From JABWBD01 sp040768665 (GTDB taxonomy: Bacteria > Planctomycetota > Planctomycetia > Pirellulales > Thermoguttaceae), in assembly GCA_040768665.1 (NCBI GenBank), contig JAXGMN010000010.1, positions 1-64,000 on the forward strand: a stretch of DNA of 64,000 nt, written 5' to 3'. This document shows positions 1 to 8,920 of this stretch, one piece after another. Under the pieces are notes generated by a model that did no database searches, was not told the origin of the DNA, and saw nothing but the letters and a program-made list of their open reading frames with translations. The translations under genes and the position numbers were made by a program. Position 1 is the first letter of the stretch. Each line of letters opens with the position of its first letter.

Positions 1-1856
1 CAACGCCTCGCGAGCAACTGGTGTGATCGCCGCCGAAGCTCGCCCACATCGAGCAGACGCCCCGTGTGCAGGAGACCTGTGGCGATATTCTCCGCCTGCA
101 CCCACCCGCGCCTCTCGCCGCCGTCGATCAGCCGATACGCCATGTCCCGCAGCGGAGCCAGTTCCCACGCCAGATCGCGCTGGCCCCACCGCGCGGCCAG
201 GCGTTCCGAACAGTCGTAGGCGTAGTCCACCAGCCGCGATTCCCGCACTTGGCACTCGCCCTCCCCCAGTCGAGCTCGCACGACGTCCTGCACCAGGCGA
301 TGCATCCGGCCCAAACGCGCGTCGTCGCTCGCAGTGAGCAACCGCAACCCCTGAAGGCGGCGGACGAGCCCTTTCCACGGATCGGGGTAGCCTGGCTGGA
401 CCGGCGCGGTGAGCTCCGGAAAATCACCGCTTGCCAGATCCTTCAGCCAGGGCAATGGGACCGAGTCGGGCGGCGCCAGGGCGGCATATTCCACAACGCG
501 CAACTCGGCAGCCGCCAACTCCGCCAGCGTGGGTTCGAGCAGCCGGCCCAGGAATTTCTCCGGGTGCCGCGCGAGTTCCACAGACGGATCACCGGCCGCC
601 AAATTCAGCGCTCCCAGCCCCTCCCCCTCCAATCGCTGCCGATACCCGACATAGGAAATCTCCGGATTCTGCCAGAGATACACAGCCACCAGTTCCAATG
701 CCAAGGCGTGGCCACCCAACCGACGCACAATGGCCAAGGCCGCCTTCCATTCCTCCTCACTGGCAAAGCGACGGTATTTCTCCAACAGCGCCAATCCCTC
801 CTCGTCCTTCAACTGATCCAGCGGCAGGCAGGCCACGCCCGGCAGACGTTCGGCGTCTAGCCGCGTGGTCGCCAACACGTGGACGCGCTGCCGGTCCGGC
901 AAATACTGCGCCAACTGGCGCGCCGCCAAGAGCCGCGCGTCGTCTACGTTGTCCAAGACCACCAGTGCGCGTCCGCGGCCTTCCAAGGCCCGCCGCAGCC
1001 GAGACCATTGCGTCTCCAGGTCCAGTTGTTCGCGCTCGTCGAACTGGATTTCCAGTTCCGGAGCCAGCTTGGCAAAAGCCGCACGCAAGTCGTTCAATCC
1101 CGTTGCGGACACGAGGAACCGTCCGCCCGCATAGTCGTCCACGTAGGCGTGGGCATACTCAAAGGCCAGGGCGCTCTTGCCGATGCCGCCTATGCCCTGC
1201 ACGGCGGTGATCGCGCCGACCTGGCCGCCGACCAGCTTCGTGCGCAATTTCTGCAATTCGTCGCGTCGCCCCACGAAGTTCCGATTGTGTTCCGGAACGG
1301 TCGATCGCGACGCCTGCCGCTGGCGCAGCCGTTCCAGGCGGTCGTTCAAGTGGTGTTCCAGGGTCTCCAAACGCCGCGCCACGTCGAGCCGCTCCAGCGC
1401 CCTTGGTCCCTCCTGCCACCACGGCCGAATGTCGAGGAACTGCCGCCGCTGGAGGTTCTTGAGCCACTCGTCCAATTGCGGTCCGCCGCTGCCGTCGAAG
1501 GCCGGATGAGTGACCACGTAGATCGGCGCGATCCCTTCGCCCGGCAAAGCTTCGGCCAACTCGCGCTCCACGTACGCCGCCCACTCTCTCCTGCAATAGT
1601 CGCTGGCAAAATAGTTCGGCGACAGGACGGCCACCATGAGTTTCGACTCGCGGATGCCCTTGAGGATCCGCAGCTCCCAGTCATCCATCGAGCGGATGGC
1701 ATCGCGGTCGAAAAACACACGCAGCGGCGTGGGAGTGAAGCGAGCGTGCTCCCCTTCGATCTGGGCCACCAGGGCGGTCACCCAGCCCTGGGCATCGTCG
1801 AGATGCGCATAGCTGACAAACAGGTCAAAGCAATCGTCGGGCGGTCGCGTGGACAT
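1..1856 (-). CDS. TIR / NB-ARC STAND protein (partial, runs off the left edge)
   Basis: The minus-strand frame is open for 618 codons from ATG 1856 to the window edge, with a strong ribosome site GGAGGAG a few bases upstream. Residues 9-140 form a TIR domain: FDLFVSYAHLDD, FFDRDAIRSMDDWE and SPNYFASDYCRREW, with Glu91 where TIR NADases carry the catalytic glutamate. Then comes an NB-ARC NTPase: Walker A GIGGIGKS (221-228), Walker B LVVLDNVDD (298-306), LATTR (329-333), a GLPLAL-like GHALALE (382-388) and a winged-helix segment with MHRLVQ (518-523). Helical, possibly TPR, repeats seem to begin near residue 570 and continue outside the window. In the known family, sensor repeats trigger NTPase-driven assembly, and TIR then degrades NAD or makes a signal nucleotide, often in antiphage defence. 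That role here is inference. The gene is divergent from its neighbour at 2118. Confidence 0.9.
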   Translation of the reverse strand, partial: MSTRPPDDCFDLFVSYAHLDDAQGWVTALVAQIEGEHARFTPTPLRVFFDRDAIRSMDDWELRILKGIRESKLMVAVLSPNYFASDYCRREWAAYVERELAEALPGEGIAPIYVVTHPAFDGSGGPQLDEWLKNLQRRQFLDIRPWWQEGPRALERLDVARRLETLEHHLNDRLERLRQRQASRSTVPEHNRNFVGRRDELQKLRTKLVGGQVGAITAVQGIGGIGKSALAFEYAHAYVDDYAGGRFLVSATGLNDLRAAFAKLAPELEIQFDEREQLDLETQWSRLRRALEGRGRALVVLDNVDDARLLAARQLAQYLPDRQRVHVLATTRLDAERLPGVACLPLDQLKDEEGLALLEKYRRFASEEEWKAALAIVRRLGGHALALELVAVYLWQNPEISYVGYRQRLEGEGLGALNLAAGDPSVELARHPEKFLGRLLEPTLAELAAAELRVVEYAALAPPDSVPLPWLKDLASGDFPELTAPVQPGYPDPWKGLVRRLQGLRLLTASDDARLGRMHRLVQDVVRARLGEGECQVRESRLVDYAYDCSERLAARWGQRDLAWELAPLRDMAYRLIDGGERRGWVQAENIATGLLHTGRLLDVGELRRRSHQLLARR

Positions 1857-2117
1857 GGACTCCTCCGACACAGAGAACTTCTTAACGCCCCATTGAAGCG
1901 GAAAACCCTGCTGGCATGCGAGAGTATACGGCGTCGGCAAGTCCGGCTGCAAGGGTGGCGCGTGGTGCTCCGCAGCCAGACTCCGCACGGTCCCCATTCC
2001 GAGCACCGCTTCCACGATTGCGGGCGATCCAATCCTGTGGTAGAAGGTAGAATGATGGCCTTCTGTTGACTCGGTGACAGAACAGACGATTTCCTCCTTC
2101 CAGCACAGGATCGAGCC

Positions 2118-3080
2118 ATGTCGCAAAACGCCATAACGCGCCGCCAGCTAATCCAGGCCGCTGCGGCTCTGCCGGTTTTGTCGGCGGCCTCCGTCGCCGG
2201 CCAGAAAGAACCCCTCGCCGCCCCGGCGATCGGCATCGCCACGTTCGGGTTCGGCGATTACACCAATCGGCAACTGGCCGAGGAGTTGGCTCGCGAGAAT
2301 GTCCACATGGTGCAACTGTTTCTCAGCCAAAGCGACAGCCGCTACTGGAAATTCAACGGACGGTCGGACCTTTCCGACATGACGCTTCAGCGGTCGGCAG
2401 CGATTGCCGAGACCTACCGCTCCGCCGGCCTTCTGATCCACAGCATCGGTGTGTACACCAATCTGGTGCATCCCGACCAGGACGAGCGGACAGCCAACCT
2501 GGCCTACTTCGATGCCATGATGCGGATCGGCCAGGCGATGGGCGTAACCACCTTCATCACCGAAACAGGGTACTATCGTCCGGAGAAACCCGAGTCCGGA
2601 TTGCCGTATCCTTTGCGCGAGGATGTCTGGACGGCGATGATCGCCACCGGAAAGCAACTGGCCGCCATGGCCGAGCGGCACCATGCCACAGTGCTGTTCG
2701 AGCCGACACTCACCGGTGTATTGGCGAGCGCCAAACGGGCTCGGCTCTTTCTCGAGGAAGTCGGGTCGCTTAGGATTCGAGCCTTGTTGGATCCCGCCAA
2801 CCTTATTGAGGTCAACGACCTCGGTGAGATGTTCGATCAGCTTGCGCCGTGGATCGACTGCCTGCACGCCAAGGATCGCAAACTGCACGCCGCCCGCGGC
2901 GTGGCTGCCGGCCAGGGCGACATCGACTTTGTGGAATTCGTCGCTCTGGCAGCGAAACACAGTCCGAAAGCACCGTTGATCCTCGAATACGTCGGACCAA
3001 AAGACTATCGGCAATCCCTGGCCTATGTGCGCAGCGCTATTCGCAAAGCCGGCTTGAAGGCTTCCTCCGTCAATTCGTGA
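2118..3080 (+). CDS. Tat-exported sugar phosphate isomerase/epimerase-like TIM-barrel protein
   Basis: This 320-residue protein has a twin-arginine leader (ITRRQLIQAAAALP) followed by an AP-endonuclease-2-like (xylose isomerase-like) barrel. Candidate metal ligands are the acidic and histidine residues in FEPTLTG, LLDPANL, LHAKDRK and LILEYVG, spread in the order usual for the family. The substrate cannot be read from the sequence. In planctomycetes such exported isomerase-like proteins commonly accompany Gfo/Idh/MocA proteins in sugar modification, but no partner lies next to this one. It is divergent from the TIR gene, and the 260 bp between them must hold both promoters. Confidence 0.85.
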   Translation: MSQNAITRRQLIQAAAALPVLSAASVAGQKEPLAAPAIGIATFGFGDYTNRQLAEELARENVHMVQLFLSQSDSRYWKFNGRSDLSDMTLQRSAAIAETYRSAGLLIHSIGVYTNLVHPDQDERTANLAYFDAMMRIGQAMGVTTFITETGYYRPEKPESGLPYPLREDVWTAMIATGKQLAAMAERHHATVLFEPTLTGVLASAKRARLFLEEVGSLRIRALLDPANLIEVNDLGEMFDQLAPWIDCLHAKDRKLHAARGVAAGQGDIDFVEFVALAAKHSPKAPLILEYVGPKDYRQSLAYVRSAIRKAGLKASSVNS

Positions 3081-3193
3081 ACTTCGGCATCGGCAGCGCC
3101 GGGGGAGAAAAGGTGGGGGAGAAAAGAGGTTCCAGGAACCGTTCACCCGCTCCGTTTGGCAAGTCCGGCCGGCAAACGACCGCCCAAACCCGG

Positions 3194-3616
3194 CTAAGGC
3201 TCGTCCAGAAGCACTGCGCGGAACCCCGCTTGCTGGAAGTGCTCATCGGCGGTCAAGCAATCCACTAACTCGGCGTCCTGCATTACCAGAAACGAGATGC
3301 AGTCGGTAAGGCTCCAAGCCTTGTCCAGCCGGTTGCGGTACAGATCCCAACCACGCTGCCAGAGGTCCGCGGATAGCGCGACCACCGAAACGTCGGAGTG
3401 CTGCTGAAGGTGGTCGAGCAGCGCAACTGCGTGGGCGCGCCAAGCCGGCCGGGCCAGCGTGTTCGCGGTTTCCAGCAGCACCGGGACGGTTGTCGTAATC
3501 CGGCCCGTGATCCGCAGCGACCAGCCTTGCGCCCGCTCATGGTACTGGTCTTGCTTGACCACCAAGGCAATCCAGTACACGGTATCGGCAAAAACGTCGT
3601 GCAATGTGGCCGTCAT
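3194..3616 (-). CDS. PIN-domain toxin (VapC-like ribonuclease)
   Basis: This 140-residue protein carries the acidic quartet of PIN nucleases: Asp11 (FADTVYWIAL), Glu49 (LLETAN), Asp105 (SLTDCISFL) and Asp124 (TADEHFQQAGF). Proteins of this type cleave RNA, often tRNA or rRNA, and are silenced by a small co-transcribed antitoxin. Its ATG overlaps the stop of the upstream small gene by 4 bases (3613-3616), typical of translational coupling in type II toxin-antitoxin modules. Length and motif order are complete, so it is probably functional. Confidence 0.9.
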   Translation of the reverse strand: MTATLHDVFADTVYWIALVVKQDQYHERAQGWSLRITGRITTTVPVLLETANTLARPAWRAHAVALLDHLQQHSDVSVVALSADLWQRGWDLYRNRLDKAWSLTDCISFLVMQDAELVDCLTADEHFQQAGFRAVLLDEP

Positions 3617-3837
3617 CCCTTGGGGCTTCCGTACAGATAGCGGTCATGCTGCGCAGCCAAGTCAGGCGGTGCGTCCTGCAGATCGGCCGCAAATCGCAAA
3701 AAATCGGCAAAACGCGCCGCAGGGGCTTCCGGCACCAATTCGAGTTGCACACGCAAAGGTTGCCCCACTGGGAGTTGCACGGGCTCGTCGGGGACGATGA
3801 CCTTACCGTCGAAATGCGCCGCAATGGTTCGCGTCAT
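3613..3837 (-). CDS. Antitoxin partner of the PIN toxin
   Basis: This 74-residue protein opens with IAAHFDGKVIVPDEPVQL, a short beta-hairpin sequence like that of AF2212/DUF104-type antitoxins, and has a charged C-terminal tail (RFADFLRFAADLQDAPPDLA) that would wrap the toxin. A ribosome site (GTGAGGA) lies before ATG 3837, and the stop overlaps the toxin start by 4 bases. Family assignment is by resemblance; the pairing with the toxin is well supported by the arrangement. Confidence 0.8.
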   Translation of the reverse strand: MTRTIAAHFDGKVIVPDEPVQLPVGQPLRVQLELVPEAPAARFADFLRFAADLQDAPPDLAAQHDRYLYGSPKG

Positions 3838-4303
3838 GTTCGTTCCTCACCAGGATCACGCCAGGAACTCTTGGGAATACGACAACCGCACGATTCTACC
3901 CAGTCCGGGGACGACCCAATCTATTGTACCTCAGCTCAGATGCAGACCAAACGCCGGCCTAAGCCAGCTCGCGCAAAGAGCCACCGTCGCGGGAGATCTG
4001 CTCAGGGGAGAAGGTCTTTGCCACTCGGCACGAGCACTGGGCGCGTACGTCGGAAGCACTCGTGCCAGACGACATAAAATATGGCACATTCAAAGGTTGC
4101 GACGCGAACAACGGCAGGACGCGCCCCCGTGCCCCCCCGCCTTCTCTGCCTCTTTCGGTGGGTCGCGTGATGGGCTCTCCTGGTCTGATCTTGACCGCCG
4201 GAAGAAGTCGGTTCAGAATGCCCACTCGAATTCAGCAAGTCCTGAGTCTCGCGTGCCCGTCCGCTCGATTGGGGGCGCGCGATGTGATGATACGGAGGTT
4301 ACG
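3838..4303. other. Intergenic region, no gene seen
   Basis: Between the divergent toxin-antitoxin pair and the HNH cassette there are about 465 bases in which I find no frame with convincing protein character. It presumably holds the promoters of both operons, but no clear -35/-10 pair stands out. Confidence 0.5.
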
Positions 4304-4531
4304 ATGAGACCCGCAATGATCGATGTCGAGGCGGCAAAGGAACTGATCCAGTGGAAGTCCCTCTTCGCCACGGAGGTCTGCGAGCGGGCAAAACGGCTGG
4401 CGGCTCAATCCGGCCATCCGGACTGCGTAACCTTGTCGCACTATCGGATGGCCGCTAAGATGGCACTTCAAGTGCTTTCAGACGCGATTCAAGGGGAGCG
4501 GCAGTCCGATGGCGAGCAGGAAGCCGCGTAA
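4304..4531 (+). CDS. Small hypothetical protein, first gene of HNH cassette
   Basis: ATG 4304 follows a good ribosome site GGAGG (4294-4298), giving a 75-residue protein. The open frame extends far upstream, but only the part from this ATG has protein-like composition. It looks helical (VEAAKELIQWKSLFATEVCERAKRL split over two helices) and ends in an acidic tail. I do not recognise a family. The alternation of helices and the YRMAAKMALQVLSDAI segment recall small histone-like or dimeric accessory proteins, but that is weak. Its 3' end overlaps the next gene by 23 bases, so the two are probably co-translated. Confidence 0.7.
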   Translation: MRPAMIDVEAAKELIQWKSLFATEVCERAKRLAAQSGHPDCVTLSHYRMAAKMALQVLSDAIQGERQSDGEQEAA

Positions 4532-4991
4532 GTCCGAATCGGTGTCCCACCGCGGTTCGATTTCTGAGCACGCGAGCGATTGGTTCCGGCGGTTCTCAAC
4601 GGAACTCGAAAACAGCTTCACCGATTCCGCTCTGGACCTTCCGGCCGACGCCTCTGCGCGCGCCTATCAAGACGCGACAATCCGGGCGGTGTTTTTGGTT
4701 CTGCTTGACTCTGGCATGGACACCGAATCGTTCGCCGAGACGGTTGGGCGGGTCCTGATCGAAAAACGTGCCGATTTCGTCGAGTGGACCTCCGAACTGA
4801 ATCAACGGCGATTCGACCTGATCGACAAGGAGATCCAGGAAACCCTGACGCCTGCAGAGAGAATCGAACTGGCGGGTCTGACACGAATCATGCGTGAACG
4901 ACTCGAATCGGAAACGAATCTGCCGATGGAAGGCGCGAAGGCGTTGCATCGGAAGCTCTTGGAACTGGCTGCCAAGGACAAACCGCGTTGA
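4509..4991 (+). CDS. Hypothetical protein, second gene of HNH cassette
   Basis: This 160-residue, mostly helical, charged protein has no motif I recognise. Around residues 40-90 it has a segment SARAYQDATIRAVFLVLLDSGMD and later a likely coiled coil (FDLIDKEIQETLTPAERIE). It overlaps the previous gene by 23 bases and the following nuclease gene by 4 bases (TTGA), so the three genes form one translational unit. It may be a regulator or specificity partner of the nuclease, but the sequence does not say. Confidence 0.7.
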   Translation: MASRKPRKSESVSHRGSISEHASDWFRRFSTELENSFTDSALDLPADASARAYQDATIRAVFLVLLDSGMDTESFAETVGRVLIEKRADFVEWTSELNQRRFDLIDKEIQETLTPAERIELAGLTRIMRERLESETNLPMEGAKALHRKLLELAAKDKPR

Positions 4992-5581
4992 TTTTCGACT
5001 ACCCCGACCCGCGCAGACAGCGACGCCACGGCCCGTCGGGATATGCGTCGTGCGAATCGTACCGCCCGTGGCTTCGCGACGAGTTTGATTTTCGCTGCGT
5101 CTATTGCCTGAAGCGTGAGACGTGGGGGCAGGTCACGGGCGAATTTGATCTCGATCATTTTGAGCCTCAGTCGCTCAAACCCCGGCGACGACTCGACTAT
5201 CTCAATTTGGTCTATGCTTGCCGCCGATGCAACTCCGTCAAGCGCGATCAGGCGGTGGGCGATCCGTTCTATCTGCTGCACTCGGAAAACGTCGCGGCAC
5301 TGCCCGACGCATCGCTTTATGCGACGGACAACGAAACAAGGCGATTGATACGAGAGCTTGATCTGAATTCGCCACGACTCAAGAAGTGGCGTCGATTGTG
5401 GATGCGGATTGTGGCTCTCGCCGAGGAGCATGAGGCCGATCTCTATTACCAACTTGTCGGATTCCCCAGGGACCTTCCCGATCTCGGCAAGCTGAGGCCG
5501 CCGCACAACGACCGGAGGGGCGGTCTCGAAGAATGCTGGTTTGCTCGACGCCGGCGCAGCGAATTGCCAAGCGTCTACTGA
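4988..5581 (+). CDS. HNH endonuclease with zinc-binding cysteines
   Basis: This 197-residue protein starts at TTG 4988, coupled to the upstream stop in a TTGA overlap. It has an HNH nuclease core: CVYC (Cys37, Cys40), DLDHFEPQS with His57 as the probable general base, YLNL with Asn73, and CRRCN (Cys78, Cys81). The paired cysteines would bind structural zinc. The C-terminus (FARRRRSELPSVY) matches the basic ending I associate with this HNH subfamily, so the gene seems complete. Such nucleases occur as effectors in mobile and defence operons; the two upstream genes are probable partners. The natural target is unknown. Confidence 0.85.
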   Translation: MIFDYPDPRRQRRHGPSGYASCESYRPWLRDEFDFRCVYCLKRETWGQVTGEFDLDHFEPQSLKPRRRLDYLNLVYACRRCNSVKRDQAVGDPFYLLHSENVAALPDASLYATDNETRRLIRELDLNSPRLKKWRRLWMRIVALAEEHEADLYYQLVGFPRDLPDLGKLRPPHNDRRGGLEECWFARRRRSELPSVY

Positions 5582-6300
5582 GACTGAGCGGCCGGCCTTT
5601 GCTGTTGACCCGGAAACGCCGACAGCCGCAGTCGAGGAGCGGGATACGGGAGCGCCCACTCGCACCAGTGCGCGCGTCAACTGGACCGCCGTCCCGCGGG
5701 GCGCACCGAACCAGCGCCCGCAAGTCTCCACGGATGCCGCGCCGTCGACAACATCCGTGCCAACGACCACACCTCCGTCGCCGCCCCACAGTCCGGCACC
5801 GGTTACCGACCCATCGTCACCCGCCGCAACGCCAGGCTCCGGAGGGGCCGCTTCTCTCGCGGAGACCCCAGGAGTCCAGCAGGTTTCGGCTGACGGCCCC
5901 GAGGGTCCCTCCAATGCGGATTTTGCGTGGGCCGGCCCGGTTCAACGGCGTGTTCTCTCGGGTCTCGTCTCATCAGATCCTGTCACTCCGGAAGATCAAT
6001 CCTGGCTTGCGGCGGAAGTTTCACGCCTACGCGCGGCGCTACTGAGCAACGGTCGCCAGACGCGAATCCTCGGCTCGCGATTGACGCCCAATGCCGCTCT
6101 CGTGCGTCTGCAAGAATCCGATCGGCTCCGCGTCAGCGATATCGAGAGCCGTCGCGAGGAACTGCTCACCACGCACGGTCTGAACATCACCAACGTGCTC
6201 GCCGAGCCCGGCCATGTCATCGTATCGGTCGCCCGACCACACCGCCAGGTCGTCAGCCTCATCGACGTGTGGCGCAATCGGGCGTGCGGTTCATCCACCA
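5541..6300 (+). pseudogene. Broken downstream gene of the HNH cassette (C-terminus lost)
   Basis: From about TTG 5541, overlapping the HNH gene by 41 bases, a frame runs with a Pro/Thr/Ser-rich linker (5680-5880) and then convincing protein sequence up to about 6270: DPVTPEDQSWLAAEVSRLR, ESRREELLTTHGLNITNV, GHVIVSVARPHRQVV, SLIDVWRNR. After this the protein character stops, although the frame stays open across the antisense of the terminase gene. I interpret this as the N-terminal part of a larger protein truncated by deletion. The region after the linker faintly recalls lead-in segments of FtsK/HerA-like DNA translocases, but I would not name it. Start and end are approximate. Confidence 0.45.
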
Positions 6301-7040
6301 CGGCAATGTTTGGCAACATGAAGCTTGAACTGTGCGATACCTGGTACGCACACCTGGAAGAACACGTCGATCTTGCAATGGACGGCCGTCTCAGCACGAA
6401 CATCGCCCTTTGGCGTCGTCCGTGGTCTCGAAGACGAAGAGCTCGGCTCCTTTTCGTTCTGCCCACACTGCGGGATACTCCGGCTGAGCCGCCAAGCGGA
6501 GTTTTGTACCGTCGACGACCTGTCGGAGCGGCGAGCCTAAAGCCACGTGAGCGTTTCCGCATCTCTCGGAGGCGGCAAAGACCACCGGTTCTCAAAGTCC
6601 GCCTCACTCCTGAGGATCACAAAAACTCCAAAGCACAAAAGTACCGCCTGGCCGCATTCCTCGCGCTGCGACATCCCGAAACCCCTTTCCCTCCGTGCCC
6701 TCCGTTACCTCCTGTTCGCCCCTTCTCCTTTCGCCTGTCGATCTTCACCTTCGTCGCCACCCCGGCCTGCTCACCACTTTCCCATTCCCTTGGGCCTGTC
6801 CCGCCCGACCCCGCGCGACTGCCTCCAAGAACAGCCGCTCACGTCCTCGCAAGCCCCTTTTCTCTTCCATCATTTTTTAACGGCCATCTTTTAACTACCT
6901 CTCGCCCGCCTCCTGTCAGCGCCCGCCGAATAGTATTCAACTCGCCTTGCAACCCGGCTGCGATCCCACTTCGCCCCTCACGACACACCCCCCCCATCTT
7001 CCTCCGTGCCCTCCGTTACCTCCTGTTCAAAACTTTTCTT
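6300..7040. other. Non-coding debris with a 28-bp direct repeat
   Basis: No frame is convincing here. A short piece near 6388-6540 (frame with FCPHCG) or its complement could be gene remnants. The 28-base sequence at 6690-6717, beginning CCTCCGTGCCCTCC, recurs exactly at 7001-7028, next to the 3' end of the terminase gene. The strand is strongly pyrimidine-rich (C and T runs) between 6680 and 7040. Confidence 0.6.
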
Positions 7041-7049
7041 CTTCCCCGC

Positions 7050-8753
7050 TCACACCCGCAGCCGATTCCCCAACCCATCCTCATACCTCGGCGCCAGCAT
7101 CTCCGCCGCCAACCGCACCGCCATCTCCAGCGCATCCGGCCCATCATCATGATCCCCCACCGGAAATTCCTCAAGCTGATGCACCAACAGCCGCGTCGAC
7201 GCACAATCCGCCTTCATCCGGATCCGCCGCTTCGAAAGATACGGCCCCAACCGCCGGATCCGCACCAGCTTATTCGCGTCGTTCTGGATCAGCTTCACCG
7301 GCACACCCAGCATCCCCCGCCGCCGGAATTCCTCCTCCAGCGCCGTACCCAGCAAATCCTGATACGCATTCGCCTCCACGCCGAACGCACGCGGCCGAAA
7401 CTGCCCACAATGCTCCACCCCATCCGCCACGATCTGCGGCGTCGGCCTCCTCGCCATATCCGCCTGCACGTAAATCACTCCCTGCCGATCGACACCCAGC
7501 CGAACGAACGCCGAATAGTCCCCGTGCTGCGAATCGCTTCCCTTGCTCGGATCCAGCGCCAGCACCTTGATCTGCAAATCTTGCGGCCACTCCTCGAACC
7601 AGATCCCCTCCCCGAAATAACTCTCCGGCCACTCGCACATCTCCGGATTGACCGGCGAGTTCTGCTTCTCCCGCTCGAACGCCGGCCTGCCGCTCTCCAC
7701 CCGCAGACACATCAGTGTGTAAAGATCCTCCACGTCCGGCCACAGCACCGCCGCCCCCTCATCCATCGCCGCCCGGTGCTCCTCATAAAACGCGCGGGCG
7801 GCCTCACCCGCCTCCGGATTGTGCGGATCCGCATAGATCGCCTCCCACTCTTCCCACAGCGTCATCTTCGCCGGCCACGGATCGATCGACCGAAAAGTGC
7901 GGCTCATCCAGCCCGGCGTGTGGTCCAACTCCATCGCCAGCGCCTCCCGGTGCAGCGCCGTTCCCAGGTTCACCACGTTCGTCAGCGGCGTCCCCGCCTT
8001 CATCAGCGTCCCGTGAAACCACGTCCGCGCATGCTGCCGCCGCACCGCCGACTCGATATGCCCGTCATTCTGCAAATCATCGCAAACAATCAGCGTCGGC
8101 CGATGGTGCCGCCGCCGGTGTCCCCGGACCCGCTGTCCCGTCCCAAACGCCTCCACGGTCACCCCATTGCGCAGCACGATTGCTCCGGCCCGCCACACCG
8201 GTCCCCGCCCCGCCGATCCCCGATAAAAAGCAGCCAGCCGCGGATTCTCTACAATCTCCTGCTTGAGGTTCTCCAAATGCGCCCGCGCCTGGTGCGCCGT
8301 ATCCGAAACGATCCAGATATACGGCTCCCGCGCCTCCAGTGCCGCCCGCAGCGGATACGCCAGCGTTGCCACCGTCGACTTTGCCGCCCCTCTCGGCCCC
8401 AGCACATTCAACTTGCTCCCCCGCCGCTCCTCCATCCCCGCCAGCTTCTCGGCCAACCACCGGTGCATCCCCGAGGGCGTCTTCGAAAAATGCTCCGGCA
8501 GATACTCCTGCCCCCAGCCCAACAGATCCCGCGGATCCCTCCGCGCCCAATCCTCCTCGATCCCTTTCTCATACTTGCGCAAGAACGCCCGCCGGCACCG
8601 CAGCACCAGCCGGTGCACCTCCCGCTCCGCAAGCATCGGCAGCACCATCTCGAAATGCTCCCGCGATGGCCCTCCCGGCGGCGCATCCAGCGACTTCACC
8701 AGCCGCAGCCCATCCGCCGCGATCTCTTCCAGTTCTCCAACATCAATCTTCAT
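7050..8753 (-). CDS. Phage-type terminase large subunit
   Basis: This 567-residue protein has both terminase domains. The packaging ATPase has Walker A GPRGAAKST (119-127) and Walker B LIVCDD (221-226). The RNase H-like nuclease has acidic residues Asp401 (LALDPSKG), Glu460 (FGVEANAY) and Asp536/537/540 (GDHDDGPDALEMA). In phages this enzyme pumps DNA into the procapsid and cuts it. The small-subunit-like gene lies just upstream on the same strand, but there is no portal, capsid or protease gene nearby. It is therefore an orphan pair, perhaps a prophage remnant, a satellite or a domesticated module. All catalytic residues are intact. Confidence 0.9.
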   Translation of the reverse strand: MKIDVGELEEIAADGLRLVKSLDAPPGGPSREHFEMVLPMLAEREVHRLVLRCRRAFLRKYEKGIEEDWARRDPRDLLGWGQEYLPEHFSKTPSGMHRWLAEKLAGMEERRGSKLNVLGPRGAAKSTVATLAYPLRAALEAREPYIWIVSDTAHQARAHLENLKQEIVENPRLAAFYRGSAGRGPVWRAGAIVLRNGVTVEAFGTGQRVRGHRRRHHRPTLIVCDDLQNDGHIESAVRRQHARTWFHGTLMKAGTPLTNVVNLGTALHREALAMELDHTPGWMSRTFRSIDPWPAKMTLWEEWEAIYADPHNPEAGEAARAFYEEHRAAMDEGAAVLWPDVEDLYTLMCLRVESGRPAFEREKQNSPVNPEMCEWPESYFGEGIWFEEWPQDLQIKVLALDPSKGSDSQHGDYSAFVRLGVDRQGVIYVQADMARRPTPQIVADGVEHCGQFRPRAFGVEANAYQDLLGTALEEEFRRRGMLGVPVKLIQNDANKLVRIRRLGPYLSKRRIRMKADCASTRLLVHQLEEFPVGDHDDGPDALEMAVRLAAEMLAPRYEDGLGNRLRV

Positions 8754-8832
8754 TGGTCATTGCTGCTTGCTTGGGGTGGTGAAAACGGGGGCATACGATC
8801 GGCTTGCTGGGTTCCCATTTTTCTTCCTCATT

Positions 8833-8920
8833 TTCATCCGTGCCCCGGCCTTGCCATCCGTGCTATCAGAACAACTCAAGGACAAAGTAGCACGGATGGC
8901 AAAGCCGGGGCACGGATGAA
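8833..8920. repeat. Large near-perfect inverted repeat between terminase genes
   Basis: Two 33-base arms (8833-8865 and 8888-8920) are inverted complements with one mismatch, around a 22-base loop. The arm sequence contains ATCCGTGCCCCGGC and GCCATCCGTGC, so CATCCGTGC occurs twice in each arm. It lies in the 258-base gap between the small and large terminase genes. It could form a strong hairpin in RNA or a cruciform in DNA, and may be a REP-like element or a terminase recognition site. Confidence 0.85.

Noticed and set aside
6391..6585. Possible transposase or zinc-ribbon remnant
   Set aside because: Both strands show tempting pieces (FCPHCG on plus, VDGTKLRLAAQPEYPAVW on minus), but neither extends into a recognisable domain.
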